Source of the DNA: Nocardiopsis suaedae
GTDB lineage: Bacteria; Actinomycetota; Actinomycetes; Streptosporangiales; Streptosporangiaceae
DNA length: 64,000 nt
Direction of reading: 5' to 3'
Assembly (NCBI RefSeq): GCF_027706745.1
Contig: NZ_JAQFWP010000004.1
Coordinates: forward strand, 1-64,000
In this document: positions 34,091 to 43,803 of the stretch, one piece after another
Layout of the letters: every line of letters begins with the position of its first letter
Position numbering within the stretch: the first letter of the stretch is position 1
Notes under the pieces: model-generated
Seen by the model: the letters and a program-made list of their open reading frames with translations, nothing else
Databases searched by the model: none
What the model was told of the DNA's origin: nothing
Position numbers and translations under genes: made by a program

Positions 34091-34120
34091 GCGGGAGAGC
34101 ACGGGAGAGCACGGGAGAGC
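34091..34120. repeat. three 10-bp tandem repeats
   Basis: GCGGGAGAGC, ACGGGAGAGC and ACGGGAGAGC follow one another in the 426-base gap 34015-34440, with further degenerate CGGGA motifs around them (GGGACGCCACGG and GGACGTCACGGGACGG). The gap carries no gene I can support before the exonuclease start. Confidence 0.7.
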
Positions 34121-34440
34121 ACGGAACGGTGCCGGACAGGATAGGACTCCCAGCGCGGGACGCCACCGGACGTCACGGGACGGCGCGGGACGGTACCGGA
34201 CTCCGCGGACGCCCCGGGTGTGTCCTGATCCGCATTCGGGGCCCCCGCCCGCGAAAGCGGCCTTTTCCCGGTCCGGGAGCGCATATCGTCGTCACCGCAT
34301 ATCGTCGCCTCGGAAGGGTCCCCCGCCCCGGCCCGAGACGTCACCGGTGTGCGGGACGATCCGTGGGTGCCGCAGGCCCCGTGGCCGCCGCAGGCGAGGG
34401 CCGCGCGGCTTCGGAGGTGTGCGGCAGTGGAGGTGCGCAG

Positions 34441-35460
34441 ATGGTTGACGGGATCCCCGAACCGCTCCCCCTGGAAGGGCTCGGGCCCGCGGAGGGCGGG
34501 TCCCCCGGCGTCGACCCCGCCGATACCTGGGTCGCGCTCGACTTCGAGACGGCCAACGAGGACAACGGCAGCGTGTGCCGCGTCGGCATGGTCCGCGTCC
34601 GCGGCGGCCGCGTCGCCGAGCGCCACCTGGAGTACGTCCGGCCGCCCGCACCCGCCGACTGGTTCGACCCCGCGCTGGCGCCCTACAACGGCGGCGTCAC
34701 CGCCGAGGACGTGCGCGACGCCCCCGAGTGGCCCGAGGCGCTCAAGCGCATCACGGCCTTCGCCGGGGAGGACCCCGTGGTGGCGCACTGGGCGCGCATG
34801 GAGATGGACGTCATCGACCGCGCCTGCGCCTACACCTCCACCGACGTGCCGGAGCTGCACTTCTGCTGCTCCTACGTGCTCTCCGACGCGGTGTGGCCGA
34901 CCAGTCGCAACCACAAGCTGCCCACGCTGTGCGAGAGGGTCGGCTTCCCGCTCGACCACCACAACCCGCTCTCCGACGCCGAGGGCAGCGCGGAGATCGT
35001 GCTGGCGCTGATGCGCGAGCGCGGCGCCCGCACCCTCGGCGAGCTGTACACGGCCGAGAACGTCCTGCTGGGCCGCACCTCCCCGGGGCAGCGTCCGCTC
35101 TGGTGCCGCAGGCGCGACCGGCCCCAGCGCCCCGACGGCCGCTTCGCGCGCTGGAGCGAGCACAGCAAGGCCGAACCGCCCGAGCCCGACCTGGACGCCG
35201 ACCCCGACGGCCCGCTGTACGGCGCGGTGGTCTGCCTGAGCGACACCCGGCGCGACAAGATCGAGCTGTGGGCCGAGATCGCCGCCGTCGGCGGCGCCAT
35301 CGCCAAGAACGTCACCAAGAAGGTCACCGTGCTGGTGGTGGGCGACCACGGGCAGGCCACGAGCAAGCGCCGCAAGGCCGAGGAGTACCGCGCCAAGGGC
35401 CAGGCCATCACCATCATCGACGAGGCCGAGCTGGAGCAGATCCTCCGCGAGGGGGCCTAA
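34441..35460 (+). CDS. DnaQ-like 3'-5' exonuclease with BRCT domain
   Basis: The 339-residue protein has a DEDD exonuclease domain at about residues 30-190: ExoI motif ALDFETAN, ExoII region VAHWARMEMDVID, and ExoIII motif HHNPLSDAEGSAE. A basic linker (PLWCRRRDRPQRP) leads to a C-terminal BRCT domain (GAVVCLSDTRRDKIELW to TVLVVGDHG). This fusion is known in actinobacteria and firmicutes and is thought to act in DNA repair or proofreading. The ATG at 34441 is seven bases behind GGAGG, in preference to upstream in-frame starts back to 34129. Confidence 0.87.
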   Translation: MVDGIPEPLPLEGLGPAEGGSPGVDPADTWVALDFETANEDNGSVCRVGMVRVRGGRVAERHLEYVRPPAPADWFDPALAPYNGGVTAEDVRDAPEWPEALKRITAFAGEDPVVAHWARMEMDVIDRACAYTSTDVPELHFCCSYVLSDAVWPTSRNHKLPTLCERVGFPLDHHNPLSDAEGSAEIVLALMRERGARTLGELYTAENVLLGRTSPGQRPLWCRRRDRPQRPDGRFARWSEHSKAEPPEPDLDADPDGPLYGAVVCLSDTRRDKIELWAEIAAVGGAIAKNVTKKVTVLVVGDHGQATSKRRKAEEYRAKGQAITIIDEAELEQILREGA

Positions 35461-35470
35461 CGGGATCCTC

Positions 35471-35488
35471 GTTGATCTCGGGAAGTAC
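35471..35488. repeat. partial copy of 62-bp palindromic element
   Basis: GTTGATCTCGGGA, ten bases after the exonuclease stop, matches the first 13 bases of the element at 46124-46185; the next bases (AGTACGACGG) are also close to that element's reverse-strand continuation. The rest has diverged or been lost. Confidence 0.45.
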
Positions 35489-35535
35489 GACGGAGGGGCG
35501 CGCGCGCCTGAAGAGGTCGTGCTCGTGAAACGAGT

Positions 35536-35572
35536 GCGGCCCCGCCCCGGGACGGTTCCGGGGCGGGGCCGC
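35536..35572. terminator. convergent hairpin terminator
   Basis: Perfect 15-base arms (35536-35550 and 35558-35572) with a 7-base loop lie between the exonuclease gene and the leftward solute-binding protein gene. Confidence 0.8.
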
Positions 35573-35627
35573 ACCGCTCTATCGGGAGGGCCCCCTCAGG
35601 CCGGGCGCCGGGCGCCCGGCCCGGGGA

Positions 35628-37358
35628 CTACCGCTCGGGCAGCTCGGTCCAGCCGATGTCCTCGTAGTGCCAGTTGGACTGCAGGCCGGGGCCTCCGACG
35701 TTGGCCAGACCATCGGCCATCGCGTAGGTACCGGTGCGCTGGAAGAACGGGATGCCCTGGCCGTTCTCCCACAGCAGTGCGTCGATCTCGTTGGCGAGCT
35801 TGCCGTACTCCTCGGGGTCGACCGTCTGGCGGAGCTCGTCGAACTTCTCGTTGATCTCGTCGGTCGAGGTGCGGGCGTTGTTGTTGCCCCAGTCCTCGCC
35901 GTCGTCGCCGAACGGGCCGGTGTGGTTCTCGAAGCTCTCCCCGACGTAGGGGGTGGTGCCGACCTGGACGAAGGACGCCAGCTCGAAGTCGCCGGTGTAG
36001 ATGTGGTCGTTGAAGAACGCCTCGGTGGGGATCGAGTCGGTGGTGACCTTGATGCCGATCTCGCCCAGCATCTCCTTGGTGACCTCGGCCTCGGACTCGC
36101 AGACCTTCAACCCGGCCGGGCAGAAGTAGCGCATCTCCAGCTCTTCGCCGTCCTCGTTGGTGCGCACCTTGGCGTCTTCGCCGTCGAGGGTCCAGCCCGC
36201 CCCGTCCAGGAGCTCGCGGGCCCGGTCCGGGTCCTGCTCGCCCAGGTCGCCGGAGTTGTCCTGGAATGCGGGGTCGGAAGAGCGCAGCAGCCGGTTGGCG
36301 GTGGGGTCGCTGGGCCAGTTGATGCCCTCGAGGGAGAGCTGCGCCAGCGCGCTCCGGTCGATGCCGAGCATGACCGCGTGGCGCACGTCCACGTCGGACA
36401 GCACCGGGCTGTCGGCGTTCATCTCGATGTACCGGTAGCCGTTGTCGATGGCCTGGGTGACGTGGCCGTCCTCGCGGCTGCTGGCCGTCTCATAGGTCGA
36501 GGCGGTGTAGCCGACGTAGAAGCCGTCGATCTCACCGTTGGCGAACGCCTGCGCCTGCCCCTCGGGGTCGCCCGGCTGGAAGTGGATCTCGTCCAGCAGC
36601 GCCTTCTCGCCCCAGAAATCCTCGTTGCGCTCAAGGATGACGGTGTCGGAGCTCTTGTCGAGCTCCTTGAAGTCGAAGGGCCCGGCGGTGATGGGGATGT
36701 CGTCCATGTAGTCCTTGTTGAACCTGTCGGCGTCCTCCATCACCTCCTTCGGGTAGAGGTTCTCGAAGAGCATCCCGTATTCAGCGAAAGGCTCGGAGAA
36801 GGTGACGGTGAACTCGTACTCGTCCCCGCCCTCTTCGATGTCCTCGACGCTCTGGTAGGCGTACACCTCGCCCGGTGCGCCGAAGTCGCCGTCCTCTTGC
36901 CCGGACAGCGTCTTCCACTGCTGCTCGTAGTCCTCCCAGGTGATCGGCTCGCCATTGGACCACTCGGCGTCCTTGTTGAGCACGAAGGTCATCTCCGTGC
37001 CCTCGTCGTTCTGCTCGAACGATTCGACGTAGGCGGGGTTGGGCTCGGCCTCGCCCTCGTCGGTGTAGCGGAAGGCGCTCGGCATGACCGCCTTCATGAT
37101 CTCCACACCGGCGCCCAGGTTGCCGTCGGTGTGGTGGGTCATCAGCTGGGGCACCGGCTGGGAGCTGCCGTAGATGAAGATGCCGCCCTCTTGGAGCTCC
37201 TCACGCGGCTGCGGGTTGAGGTCGGAGGCCGCGATGTCGTCAAGCGACGGGGCCTCTCCGCCACCGCCGTCGTCGCCTCCGCCGCCGCCGCACGCGGTGG
37301 CGGCCAGCGCCAGCGCCAGGACCGGAGCGGCGTAGGCCACTGTCCGTCTCGTACGCAT
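35628..37358 (-). CDS. family 5 peptide-binding lipoprotein, second system
   Basis: The 576-residue product is a family 5 solute-binding lipoprotein with the signal YAAPVLALALAATAC and a Gly/Asp-rich tether. Family motifs include EMTFVLNKDAEWSNGEPITWEDYEQQ (part), DVRHAVMLGIDRSALAQ and YFCPAG. The C-terminus ends NWHYEDIGWTELPER. It is the last gene of a leftward operon after permeases and ATPase, an unusual last position for a binding protein. The hairpin at 35536-35572 follows it. The likely substrate is oligopeptide or another amine-containing solute. Confidence 0.9.
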   Translation of the reverse strand: MRTRRTVAYAAPVLALALAATACGGGGGDDGGGGEAPSLDDIAASDLNPQPREELQEGGIFIYGSSQPVPQLMTHHTDGNLGAGVEIMKAVMPSAFRYTDEGEAEPNPAYVESFEQNDEGTEMTFVLNKDAEWSNGEPITWEDYEQQWKTLSGQEDGDFGAPGEVYAYQSVEDIEEGGDEYEFTVTFSEPFAEYGMLFENLYPKEVMEDADRFNKDYMDDIPITAGPFDFKELDKSSDTVILERNEDFWGEKALLDEIHFQPGDPEGQAQAFANGEIDGFYVGYTASTYETASSREDGHVTQAIDNGYRYIEMNADSPVLSDVDVRHAVMLGIDRSALAQLSLEGINWPSDPTANRLLRSSDPAFQDNSGDLGEQDPDRARELLDGAGWTLDGEDAKVRTNEDGEELEMRYFCPAGLKVCESEAEVTKEMLGEIGIKVTTDSIPTEAFFNDHIYTGDFELASFVQVGTTPYVGESFENHTGPFGDDGEDWGNNNARTSTDEINEKFDELRQTVDPEEYGKLANEIDALLWENGQGIPFFQRTGTYAMADGLANVGGPGLQSNWHYEDIGWTELPER

Positions 37359-37414
37359 AACTGCTCATTCCTCCTTGATTTGCCGGCCGCGGCCGGAGCG
37401 GGGGATCCCGGGGG

Positions 37415-39541
37415 TCAGACGACGGCGCGCCCTTGCGCGTAGTGGCAGGCGGCGGCGTGGTCGTCCTCGCCGGTGGACTCCAGGTCGGGGGAGACCTCGA
37501 GGCACGGCACGCGCTCGGCCTCGGAGAGCCCGGCGAACTTGGGGCAGCGGGGCCGGAACCGGCAGCCCGAGGGCGGATCGGCCGGGCTCGGCAGGTCGCC
37601 TTCCAGCACGATGTGCGAGCGGGCGCGCTCCTTCTCCGGGTCCGGCACCGGGATCGCGGACAGCAGCGCCTGCGTGTAGGGGTGGGCCGGATCGCCGAAG
37701 ATCCGCCCGACCTCGCCGATCTCCACGATCCGCCCCAGGTACATCACGGCGACCCGGTCGGCGATGTGCCGCACCACCGACAGGTCGTGCGCCACGAACA
37801 GGTAGGACAGGCCCAACCGCACCTTCAGCTCTTCGAGCAGGTTGATGACGCCCGCCTGGATGGACACGTCGAGCGCCGAGACGGGCTCGTCCAGCACCAG
37901 CAGGCGCGGCTCCAGCGCGAGGGCACGGGCGATGCCGATGCGCTGGCGCTGCCCGCCGGAGAACTCCTGGGGGTAGCGCCCGGCGTGCGCCGGGTCCAGC
38001 CCGACGAGGTCGAGCAGCTCGTTCACCCGCGCGCGCAGCCGGTCCTTGGAGTACCCGTGCGTGAGCAGCGGCTCGGCCACGATGTCGAAGACGAGCATGC
38101 GCGGGTCCAGGGAGCTCATCGGGTCCTGGAAGACGACCTGCACGTCGCGGCGGACGGCGAAGCGCTCGCGCGCGCCCATCGTGCCCGAGCGCCGCCCCAG
38201 CAGGTCGACCGTCCCGCCCTGCGGGCGCTCCAGGCTGAGGATCTCCATGAGGGTGCTGGACTTGCCGCAGCCGGACTCGCCGACCAGGCCCAGCGTCTCG
38301 CCCTCGGCGATGTCGAAGCTGACCCCGTCGACGGCGTAGACGGTGCCCACCCGGCGCTTGAACACCGCGCCCTTCATCAGCGGGTGGTGTTTGACCAGCC
38401 CGTCGACCTGCAGCACGGTCTCCCGGTCGGCGCGGCGGGTGCGGGACGCGGACGCCTCGCCGAACTCGGGAACCGGGTAGACGTCGGCGGCGGTCCACCC
38501 CTCGCGCTCGATCTCGGGGGCGCGGATGCACGCGGCGGTGTGCCCGTCGCCGCCGACCTCCAGCAGCTCCGGCTCCTCGGCGCGGCACTCGTCGGTGGCG
38601 ATCGGGCAGCGGGGGGCGAAGGGGCACCCGGGCGGCAGGGAGCTCAGCGAGGGCGGGTTGCCCTCGATGGGCACCAGCGGCGCGTGCTCCTCGGTGTCCA
38701 GCCGGGGCACGGACCCGAGCAGCCCCATGGTGTAGGGCATGCGGGTGCGGTAGTAGACGTCGTCGACGGCGCCGACCTCGACCGGGCGCCCGGCGTACAT
38801 GACCAGCATGCGGTCCACGAGCCCGGCGACCACGCCCAGGTCGTGGGTGATCATCACGATGGCGGCGCCGGTCTCGCGCTGCGCGGCCTTGAGCACCTCC
38901 AGGATCTGGGCCTGGATGGTGACGTCGAGCGCGGTGGTGGGCTCGTCGCAGATGATGACGTCGGGGTCGTTGGCGATCGCGATGGCGATCATGACGCGCT
39001 GGCGCATGCCGCCGGAGAACTCGTGCGGGAACGCCTTCGCGCGCTGGGCCGGATTGGGGATGCCCACGATGCCGAGCAGTTCCACCGCGCGCTCGGCGGC
39101 CCGCTCCTTGCTCATCTTGGGGTTGTGGACCCGGACGGCCTCGATGATCTGGTCGCCGACGGTGTACACGGGGGTGAGCCCGGACAGGGGGTCCTGGAAC
39201 ACCATGGCGATCCGGTCGCCGCGCTTTGTGGACATGGCCTTGTCGTCCAGGCCGAGCAGCTCCTCGCCGTGGAGCCGGATGGAGCCGGTGACGCGCGCGT
39301 TGTCGGGGAGCAGCCCCATGGCGGCCATGGAGGACACCGACTTGCCCGACCCGGACTCGCCGACGATCCCCAGGATCTCGCCGCGCCGCACGCTGTAGCC
39401 GACGCCGCGCACCGCCCTGACGTCGGGCTCCCTGCCCCGTCCGGGGAAGGTGACGTGCAGGTCCTCGATCTCCAGGACAGGCGCGCCGGTCTCGGCCGAC
39501 CCCGGGTCGCCGGTGCCGTTCGCGGTGATGGTCTCGGTCAT
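37415..39541 (-). CDS. fused double ABC ATPase, second peptide importer
   Basis: The 708-residue protein has two ABC ATPase domains. The first has [24 protein letters not shown] and [10 protein letters not shown]; the second has [17 protein letters not shown] and [10 protein letters not shown]. Each is followed by the oligopeptide ATPase C-terminal motif with a Cys cluster ([16 protein letters not shown] and downstream Cys), which can hold an iron-sulfur cluster in related proteins. The start ATG at 39541 is behind GAGGGAAG. It energises the permeases at 39557-41513. Confidence 0.9.
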   Translation of the reverse strand: MTETITANGTGDPGSAETGAPVLEIEDLHVTFPGRGREPDVRAVRGVGYSVRRGEILGIVGESGSGKSVSSMAAMGLLPDNARVTGSIRLHGEELLGLDDKAMSTKRGDRIAMVFQDPLSGLTPVYTVGDQIIEAVRVHNPKMSKERAAERAVELLGIVGIPNPAQRAKAFPHEFSGGMRQRVMIAIAIANDPDVIICDEPTTALDVTIQAQILEVLKAAQRETGAAIVMITHDLGVVAGLVDRMLVMYAGRPVEVGAVDDVYYRTRMPYTMGLLGSVPRLDTEEHAPLVPIEGNPPSLSSLPPGCPFAPRCPIATDECRAEEPELLEVGGDGHTAACIRAPEIEREGWTAADVYPVPEFGEASASRTRRADRETVLQVDGLVKHHPLMKGAVFKRRVGTVYAVDGVSFDIAEGETLGLVGESGCGKSSTLMEILSLERPQGGTVDLLGRRSGTMGARERFAVRRDVQVVFQDPMSSLDPRMLVFDIVAEPLLTHGYSKDRLRARVNELLDLVGLDPAHAGRYPQEFSGGQRQRIGIARALALEPRLLVLDEPVSALDVSIQAGVINLLEELKVRLGLSYLFVAHDLSVVRHIADRVAVMYLGRIVEIGEVGRIFGDPAHPYTQALLSAIPVPDPEKERARSHIVLEGDLPSPADPPSGCRFRPRCPKFAGLSEAERVPCLEVSPDLESTGEDDHAAACHYAQGRAVV

Positions 39542-39556
39542 CTCTTCCCTCTCCCC

Positions 39557-40462
39557 CTAGGCCCGGCGCTTCGACTGCGGGTCGAGGGCGTCGCGCAGCC
39601 CGTCCCCGATCAGGTTGACGGCCAGGACCAGCAGCACGAGAAGGCCCGTGCTGAACACGAAGGTCCACGGATGGGTGACGGCCTGGCTCGCCCCGTCGGA
39701 GATGAGGGAGCCGAGCGAGACGTCGGGCGGCTGCACCCCGAACCCGAAGTAGGAGAGGCTGGTCTCGACGATGATGGCCGAGCTGACGTTGATCGTGGCG
39801 TCCACGATCAGCAGCGAGGACATGTTCGGGATGATGTGCCGGAAGATGATCTTCCAGGCGGGCACGCCCATGTACCGGGCGGCCAGCACGTACTCGCGCT
39901 CCTTGAGGGAGATGGTCATGCCGCGCACCATCTTGGCGGTGACCATCCACAGGAACGCCGCCAGCAGCCCGACGAACACGAGCCAGCCCTGGTCGCGCAG
40001 GACCGGGTAGAGGATCGCCAGGATCAGGAAGCTGGGGAGCACCAGCAGCAGGTCGGTGATCCACATCAGGACCCGGTCGGTGACGCCGAGGAAGTACCCG
40101 GCGAAGGCGCCGACGACGGCGGCCACCGCGGTGGACAGCACCGCCACCAGCAGGCCGATGATGACCGACTTCTGCAGGCCGACCATGGTGCTGACGAAGA
40201 CGTCGCGCCCGGTGGAGTCGGTGCCCCACCAGTGGTCGGGCGAGGGCGGCTGCAGGAAGGCGGCGTAGTCGCGCTCGCCGAAGTCCCAGGGGCTCAGCAG
40301 CGGTCCCACCCAGGCCATGACGACCATCAGCACGATGGTCGCGACACCGAACACGACGCGGCGCGTCTGAAGCATCTGGCGCAGCACGGAGGACCAGCGG
40401 CCCGGGGTGCGGGCCGGCGCCTCTCCCTCCGCGTCCGGCGCAAGCTCTGCGGACAGGCTCAT
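39557..40462 (-). CDS. ABC transporter permease, DppC type, second system
   Basis: The 301-residue permease has the family motif DHWWGTDSTGRDVFVSTMVG and the EAA loop YVLAARYMGVPAWKIIFRHIIPN (quoted in part: AARYMGVPAWKIIFRHIIP), with six predicted spans. The ATG at 40462 follows AGGAGA. It lies between the other permease and the ATPase. Confidence 0.9.
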   Translation of the reverse strand: MSLSAELAPDAEGEAPARTPGRWSSVLRQMLQTRRVVFGVATIVLMVVMAWVGPLLSPWDFGERDYAAFLQPPSPDHWWGTDSTGRDVFVSTMVGLQKSVIIGLLVAVLSTAVAAVVGAFAGYFLGVTDRVLMWITDLLLVLPSFLILAILYPVLRDQGWLVFVGLLAAFLWMVTAKMVRGMTISLKEREYVLAARYMGVPAWKIIFRHIIPNMSSLLIVDATINVSSAIIVETSLSYFGFGVQPPDVSLGSLISDGASQAVTHPWTFVFSTGLLVLLVLAVNLIGDGLRDALDPQSKRRA

Positions 40463-40530
40463 CGGATGGTCTCCTGGGCGGGGGTCGGGGGCGCGGTGCG
40501 CCGGGTCGGTGCGCTTTCCTTCCGGGCCAT
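40459..40530 (-). CDS. possible 23-codon coupling ORF between permease genes
   Basis: A frame of 23 codons (MARKESAPTRRTAPP ... ETIR) starts with an ATG that overlaps the stop of the DppB-type gene (TGATG) and ends with a TGA that overlaps the ATG of the DppC-type gene (ATGA). It may exist only to carry ribosomes across the gap. No homology can be claimed for so short a basic/Pro-rich peptide. Confidence 0.3.
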   Translation of the reverse strand: MARKESAPTRRTAPPTPAQETIR

Positions 40531-41513
40531 CAGCCCACCCTCACCCTCGGGTCGAGCCAGGCGTAGAGCAGGTCCGACAGGAAGGCGGCCGCCATCACGC
40601 ACACCGCCATGAAGCAGGAGACCGCGGCGACCGCGTGCACGTCGTTGGTGGCGATCGAGTCGATCAGCCAGGACCCCATGCCCTTCCAGTTGTAGACCTT
40701 CTCGGTGAAGGTGGTGCCGGCCATCATCACACCGAAGGTGAAGGTGAAGTAGGTGACCGTGGGGATCAGCGCGGTGCGCAGGGCGTGCTTGAGCAGGGCC
40801 GCGCGCCGCGTCAGCCCCTTGGCGCGGGCGGTGCGCACGAAGTCCGATCCCAGGACGTCGAGCATCATGTTGCGCTGGTAGCGGCTGAACACGGCGAACT
40901 GCCCGAGCGCCAGCGCCACCGTCGGCAGGAACATGTGTTTGGCCCGGTCCCAGAGGGTTCCGAAGAATCCGGCGTCCAGGCTGGGGGTGGCCTCCCCGTT
41001 GAACACCAGGAGCGTCTCTCCGGCGACGCCGTTCAGCCAGATCGCGAGCACCTGCAGGGAGATGGCCACGACCACGGCGGGAACGGCGAGGACGGTGAAC
41101 GCCGCGCCGGTCGACAATTGGTCGAACACCCCGTACTGCTTGACCGCCGCATATGCGCCGACCCCCACGCCGGCGGTGGCGCCCAGGACGGTCCCGGCGA
41201 TGATCAGGCGCAGGGAGACCAGGATGCGGATCTCCATCTCCTCGTTGACCGAGCCGCCGGTGACGGTCTTTCCGAAATCACCGGTGACGACGTCTCCGGC
41301 CCAGACCACCCACCGCTCGGCCAACGGCGTCTTGTCGTTGAGATTGAGCTCGTCCAGGCGCGCGTCGACCGCCTCTTCGCTGGGGCGCGGGCTCTGGTTC
41401 TCGTAGTTGACGCGGGGACTGAGCGCGGAGGCCGCCAGCAGGTAGGCACAGGTCGTGGCCACGACGATCAGGACCAGATAGTTCACTAGTCGTCTGACCA
41501 GGAACAACCACAA
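40530..41513 (-). CDS. ABC transporter permease, DppB type, second system (TTG start)
   Basis: The 327-residue permease begins LWLFLVRRLVNYLVLIVVAT with a TTG codon six bases behind AGGAGG; no ATG or GTG fits that site. It has a periplasmic loop (DARLDELNLNDKTPLAERW), the typical GDFGKTVTGG, the EAA loop TARAKGLTRRAALLKHALR and six spans. It is the first gene of the leftward operon (DppB, DppC, ATPase, binding protein). Confidence 0.85.
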   Translation of the reverse strand: MWLFLVRRLVNYLVLIVVATTCAYLLAASALSPRVNYENQSPRPSEEAVDARLDELNLNDKTPLAERWVVWAGDVVTGDFGKTVTGGSVNEEMEIRILVSLRLIIAGTVLGATAGVGVGAYAAVKQYGVFDQLSTGAAFTVLAVPAVVVAISLQVLAIWLNGVAGETLLVFNGEATPSLDAGFFGTLWDRAKHMFLPTVALALGQFAVFSRYQRNMMLDVLGSDFVRTARAKGLTRRAALLKHALRTALIPTVTYFTFTFGVMMAGTTFTEKVYNWKGMGSWLIDSIATNDVHAVAAVSCFMAVCVMAAAFLSDLLYAWLDPRVRVG

Positions 41514-42124
41514 AGGGGGCCTCCTACCCTGCGCGGTGCGGTGCGGACACGCGCCGACCGCACCGGTGCGTCGGAGGCCGCCGGACGCGCGGGGGCCGGA
41601 GCCGCGGGGAGCTCCCCCGCGACCGCGGGCGATCAAGGGGGGTGGGGATCCCGTGCGCCACCGGCGAGGTTCGCTCCCGACGACCACCGAAACGTGCTTT
41701 TCTTCCGATTCACGGTCCGTGCCCGGAATTTCAACGAGTGTGCTGGGTCACTGGACACCGACCGGTCACCGTGACATCAAGAAAGCACAACGAGGGGCAG
41801 ACCGTCCAATTTCCCGGTGCCCCGAACGCCCTTCCGTCTCGCGCCGTCCCTGCGCACGGGCGCGTGTCCGAAATTGCGCCGCCATGAGCCGAATCGCGGG
41901 CGGCGACCTCCCCCTTCATGATCATCCCGCCGCACGTCGGAACAGAGGCCGACACCCCGGTACGGCGGACCGCGACCTCTTCCCCAGAAGCGGTCGCGGC
42001 CCGATCCGGCGCTCCGATATCGGCCGTTCCCATGACCGTTTCACGCCGTTGTTAGCGCGCACTTACCTGCGGCCCGGGGCATTCCGCCCGCCGTCCCCGT
42101 GAAGGCGCCGGCCCCGCCCGGCCC
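41514..42124. other. intergenic region upstream of second peptide operon
   Basis: These 611 bases have lower GC patches and must contain the promoter of the leftward ABC operon. A GTCAC-C-GTGAC inverted repeat at 41765-41775 is the clearest operator-like element. I see no gene. Confidence 0.5.
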
Positions 42125-43270
42125 CTAGCCCGCCCCGTCTTCGTCCCCGTGCAGGACCACTCCGCGGATGATCCGGCCCGCGTGCAGGTCCTCGTAGGCG
42201 GCGCCGATCTCGTCGAGCTTGTACCGGCGCGTGATCAGCTCGTCGAGCTTCAGCCGCCCCGCCTTGTACATCTCCAGCAGGCGCGGGATGCCGTCGCCCG
42301 GGGTGTGGGTCCCGTACAGGGTCCCCTGGATGCGCTTCTCGGTCATCGCCAGCTCCCAGAGGCTGATCGGCAGCCCCACCTCGGAGGCGTCGCCGATCCC
42401 GGTGACGACGACCGTCGAACCGCGCCCGATCGCGGCGACCGCCTCGGCCACGTGGCCGGGCTCCAGGTTCCCCACGCACACGATGGCCGAATCGGCCCCC
42501 TGCCCTCCGGTGGCCAGCCGCGCGTGGTCGGCGGCCTCGGCCATGGTGCCGAAGGCGGCCGTGGCGCCGAACCCGCGCGCCGCCTCCTGCTTGAACGGGA
42601 CCGGGTCGACGGCGATCACGTGCGCCGCGCCGCGCGCGGCCGCCCCCTGCAGGGCGTTCATGCCCACGCCGCCGGTCCCCATGACGATGACCGTGTCCCC
42701 GGCCTCCACCCCCGCGGCGTTGACCGCCGAGCCCCACCCCGTGAGCACGCCGCAGCTCACCAGCGCGGCCGCCTCGAAGGAGACGTCGCCGGGGATGGGG
42801 ACCAGCGAGTACTGCGGCACCACGGCCCGCTCGGCGAAGGTGCCGAGCATCGTCATCTGCCCGGCCTCCCGCCCGCCGACCCGGGCCCGGTAGGTGCCGT
42901 CGGGCATGGAGCCCGCCAGGCCGAAGACCGCCAGGTCGCACATGTTCATCCGGCCGCGGCGGCAGTTGGGGCACCGACCGCAGGTCGGCACGAACTGGGC
43001 GGCCACCCGGTCGCCCGGGGCCAGCCGGTCCACGCCGGGGCCGACCTCCTCCACCACGCCGGCGCCCTCGTGCCCGCCGATCAGCGGCAGCCGCGAGACG
43101 GGCATCGCCCCGGAGGCGGCGTGGGCGTCGGAGTGGCACAGCCCCGCGGCCCTGAAGCGCACCAGGACCTCGCCGGCGCGGGGCTCGCCGGGTTCGACGT
43201 CGACGATCCGCCAGGACCCGGGCTGCTCCATGATCGCGGCGGCGCGCGCCGTCGTCGCGGTGTTCGGCAT
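42125..43270 (-). CDS. NDMA-dependent-type zinc alcohol dehydrogenase
   Basis: The 381-residue medium-chain dehydrogenase has the catalytic zinc ligands in AAGLCHSDAH and GGHEGAGVVEEVGPG, the structural zinc site CGRCPNCRRGRMNMC, and the Rossmann motif VMGTGGVGMNALQGA. The order and the SLWELAMTEKRIQGTLYG segment match the actinobacterial class named after N,N-dimethyl-p-nitrosoaniline-dependent alcohol dehydrogenases, which hold NAD(P) tightly. Substrates may be alcohols or formaldehyde adducts. The ATG at 43270 follows GGAAGG. No mycofactocin genes are in view. Confidence 0.85.
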   Translation of the reverse strand: MPNTATTARAAAIMEQPGSWRIVDVEPGEPRAGEVLVRFRAAGLCHSDAHAASGAMPVSRLPLIGGHEGAGVVEEVGPGVDRLAPGDRVAAQFVPTCGRCPNCRRGRMNMCDLAVFGLAGSMPDGTYRARVGGREAGQMTMLGTFAERAVVPQYSLVPIPGDVSFEAAALVSCGVLTGWGSAVNAAGVEAGDTVIVMGTGGVGMNALQGAAARGAAHVIAVDPVPFKQEAARGFGATAAFGTMAEAADHARLATGGQGADSAIVCVGNLEPGHVAEAVAAIGRGSTVVVTGIGDASEVGLPISLWELAMTEKRIQGTLYGTHTPGDGIPRLLEMYKAGRLKLDELITRRYKLDEIGAAYEDLHAGRIIRGVVLHGDEDGAG

Positions 43271-43704
43271 CGTGGCGTTCGGCCTTCCGTGAGGGGGGTG
43301 GAATCGTCGCGCCGAGCGAGTGCTTGGTTGGCAGGCGGTACGCCGTCAGTGGACCACCGGGGCCCCGGGGTGTCAATACCCGCGGCCCCGCACCCCCACC
43401 GTCCCCCGCGAGTGGTCGGACGACACCACGAAGGGATCCCTTTACCGCATTCCCCCGCGTGCCCGCGTCGACCGACCGCCGAGTATGGGTCACGAATCGA
43501 CGACCCTTCGATCACGCGGCGGTCACCACCCCTGGCGATCTTCCGAATCGGGTGCCGCGTATGTCACACCGGATCACTCTTGGCTCCAGACGTCCCACTT
43601 CGACGCGGTCGTGTTTCGGAGTCCGGACCACTACCTTGCGTGACGGTCGGAGCGGCCTCCCCGCCCGCGAAGGCCGCCTTCCCCACAGAACCGGAGGACC
43701 CCCC
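43271..43704. other. divergent promoter region
   Basis: These 434 bases separate the leftward dehydrogenase from the rightward symporter pair. A perfect 12-base palindrome, AAGGGATCCCTT, lies at 43431-43442 and could be an operator. No gene is seen. Confidence 0.5.
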
Positions 43705-43803
43705 ATGAACTTCGCCCTCTTCGTGTTACCGCTCCTGGTGCTGGTCGCCGCCGTCCTCGGCTACGCGGCCACGGCCACGAAGGACAAGGGGGTGGCCCGG
43801 TGA
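43705..43803 (+). CDS. small membrane accessory protein of the symporter
   Basis: A 32-residue protein (MNFALFVLPLLVLVAAVLGY, then a Lys/Arg-containing tail ending KGVAR) is encoded behind a strong GGAGGA site. It is a single membrane span with a positive cytosolic tail. Its TGA overlaps the GTG start of the symporter (GTGA), so the two are translationally coupled. Small one-span proteins are known partners of some sodium/solute symporters. Confidence 0.75.
   Translation: MNFALFVLPLLVLVAAVLGYAATATKDKGVAR

Noticed and set aside
34091-34120. Minisatellite or CRISPR-like repeat
   Set aside because: Only three short 10-bp units without spacers; probably replication slippage in a non-coding gap.
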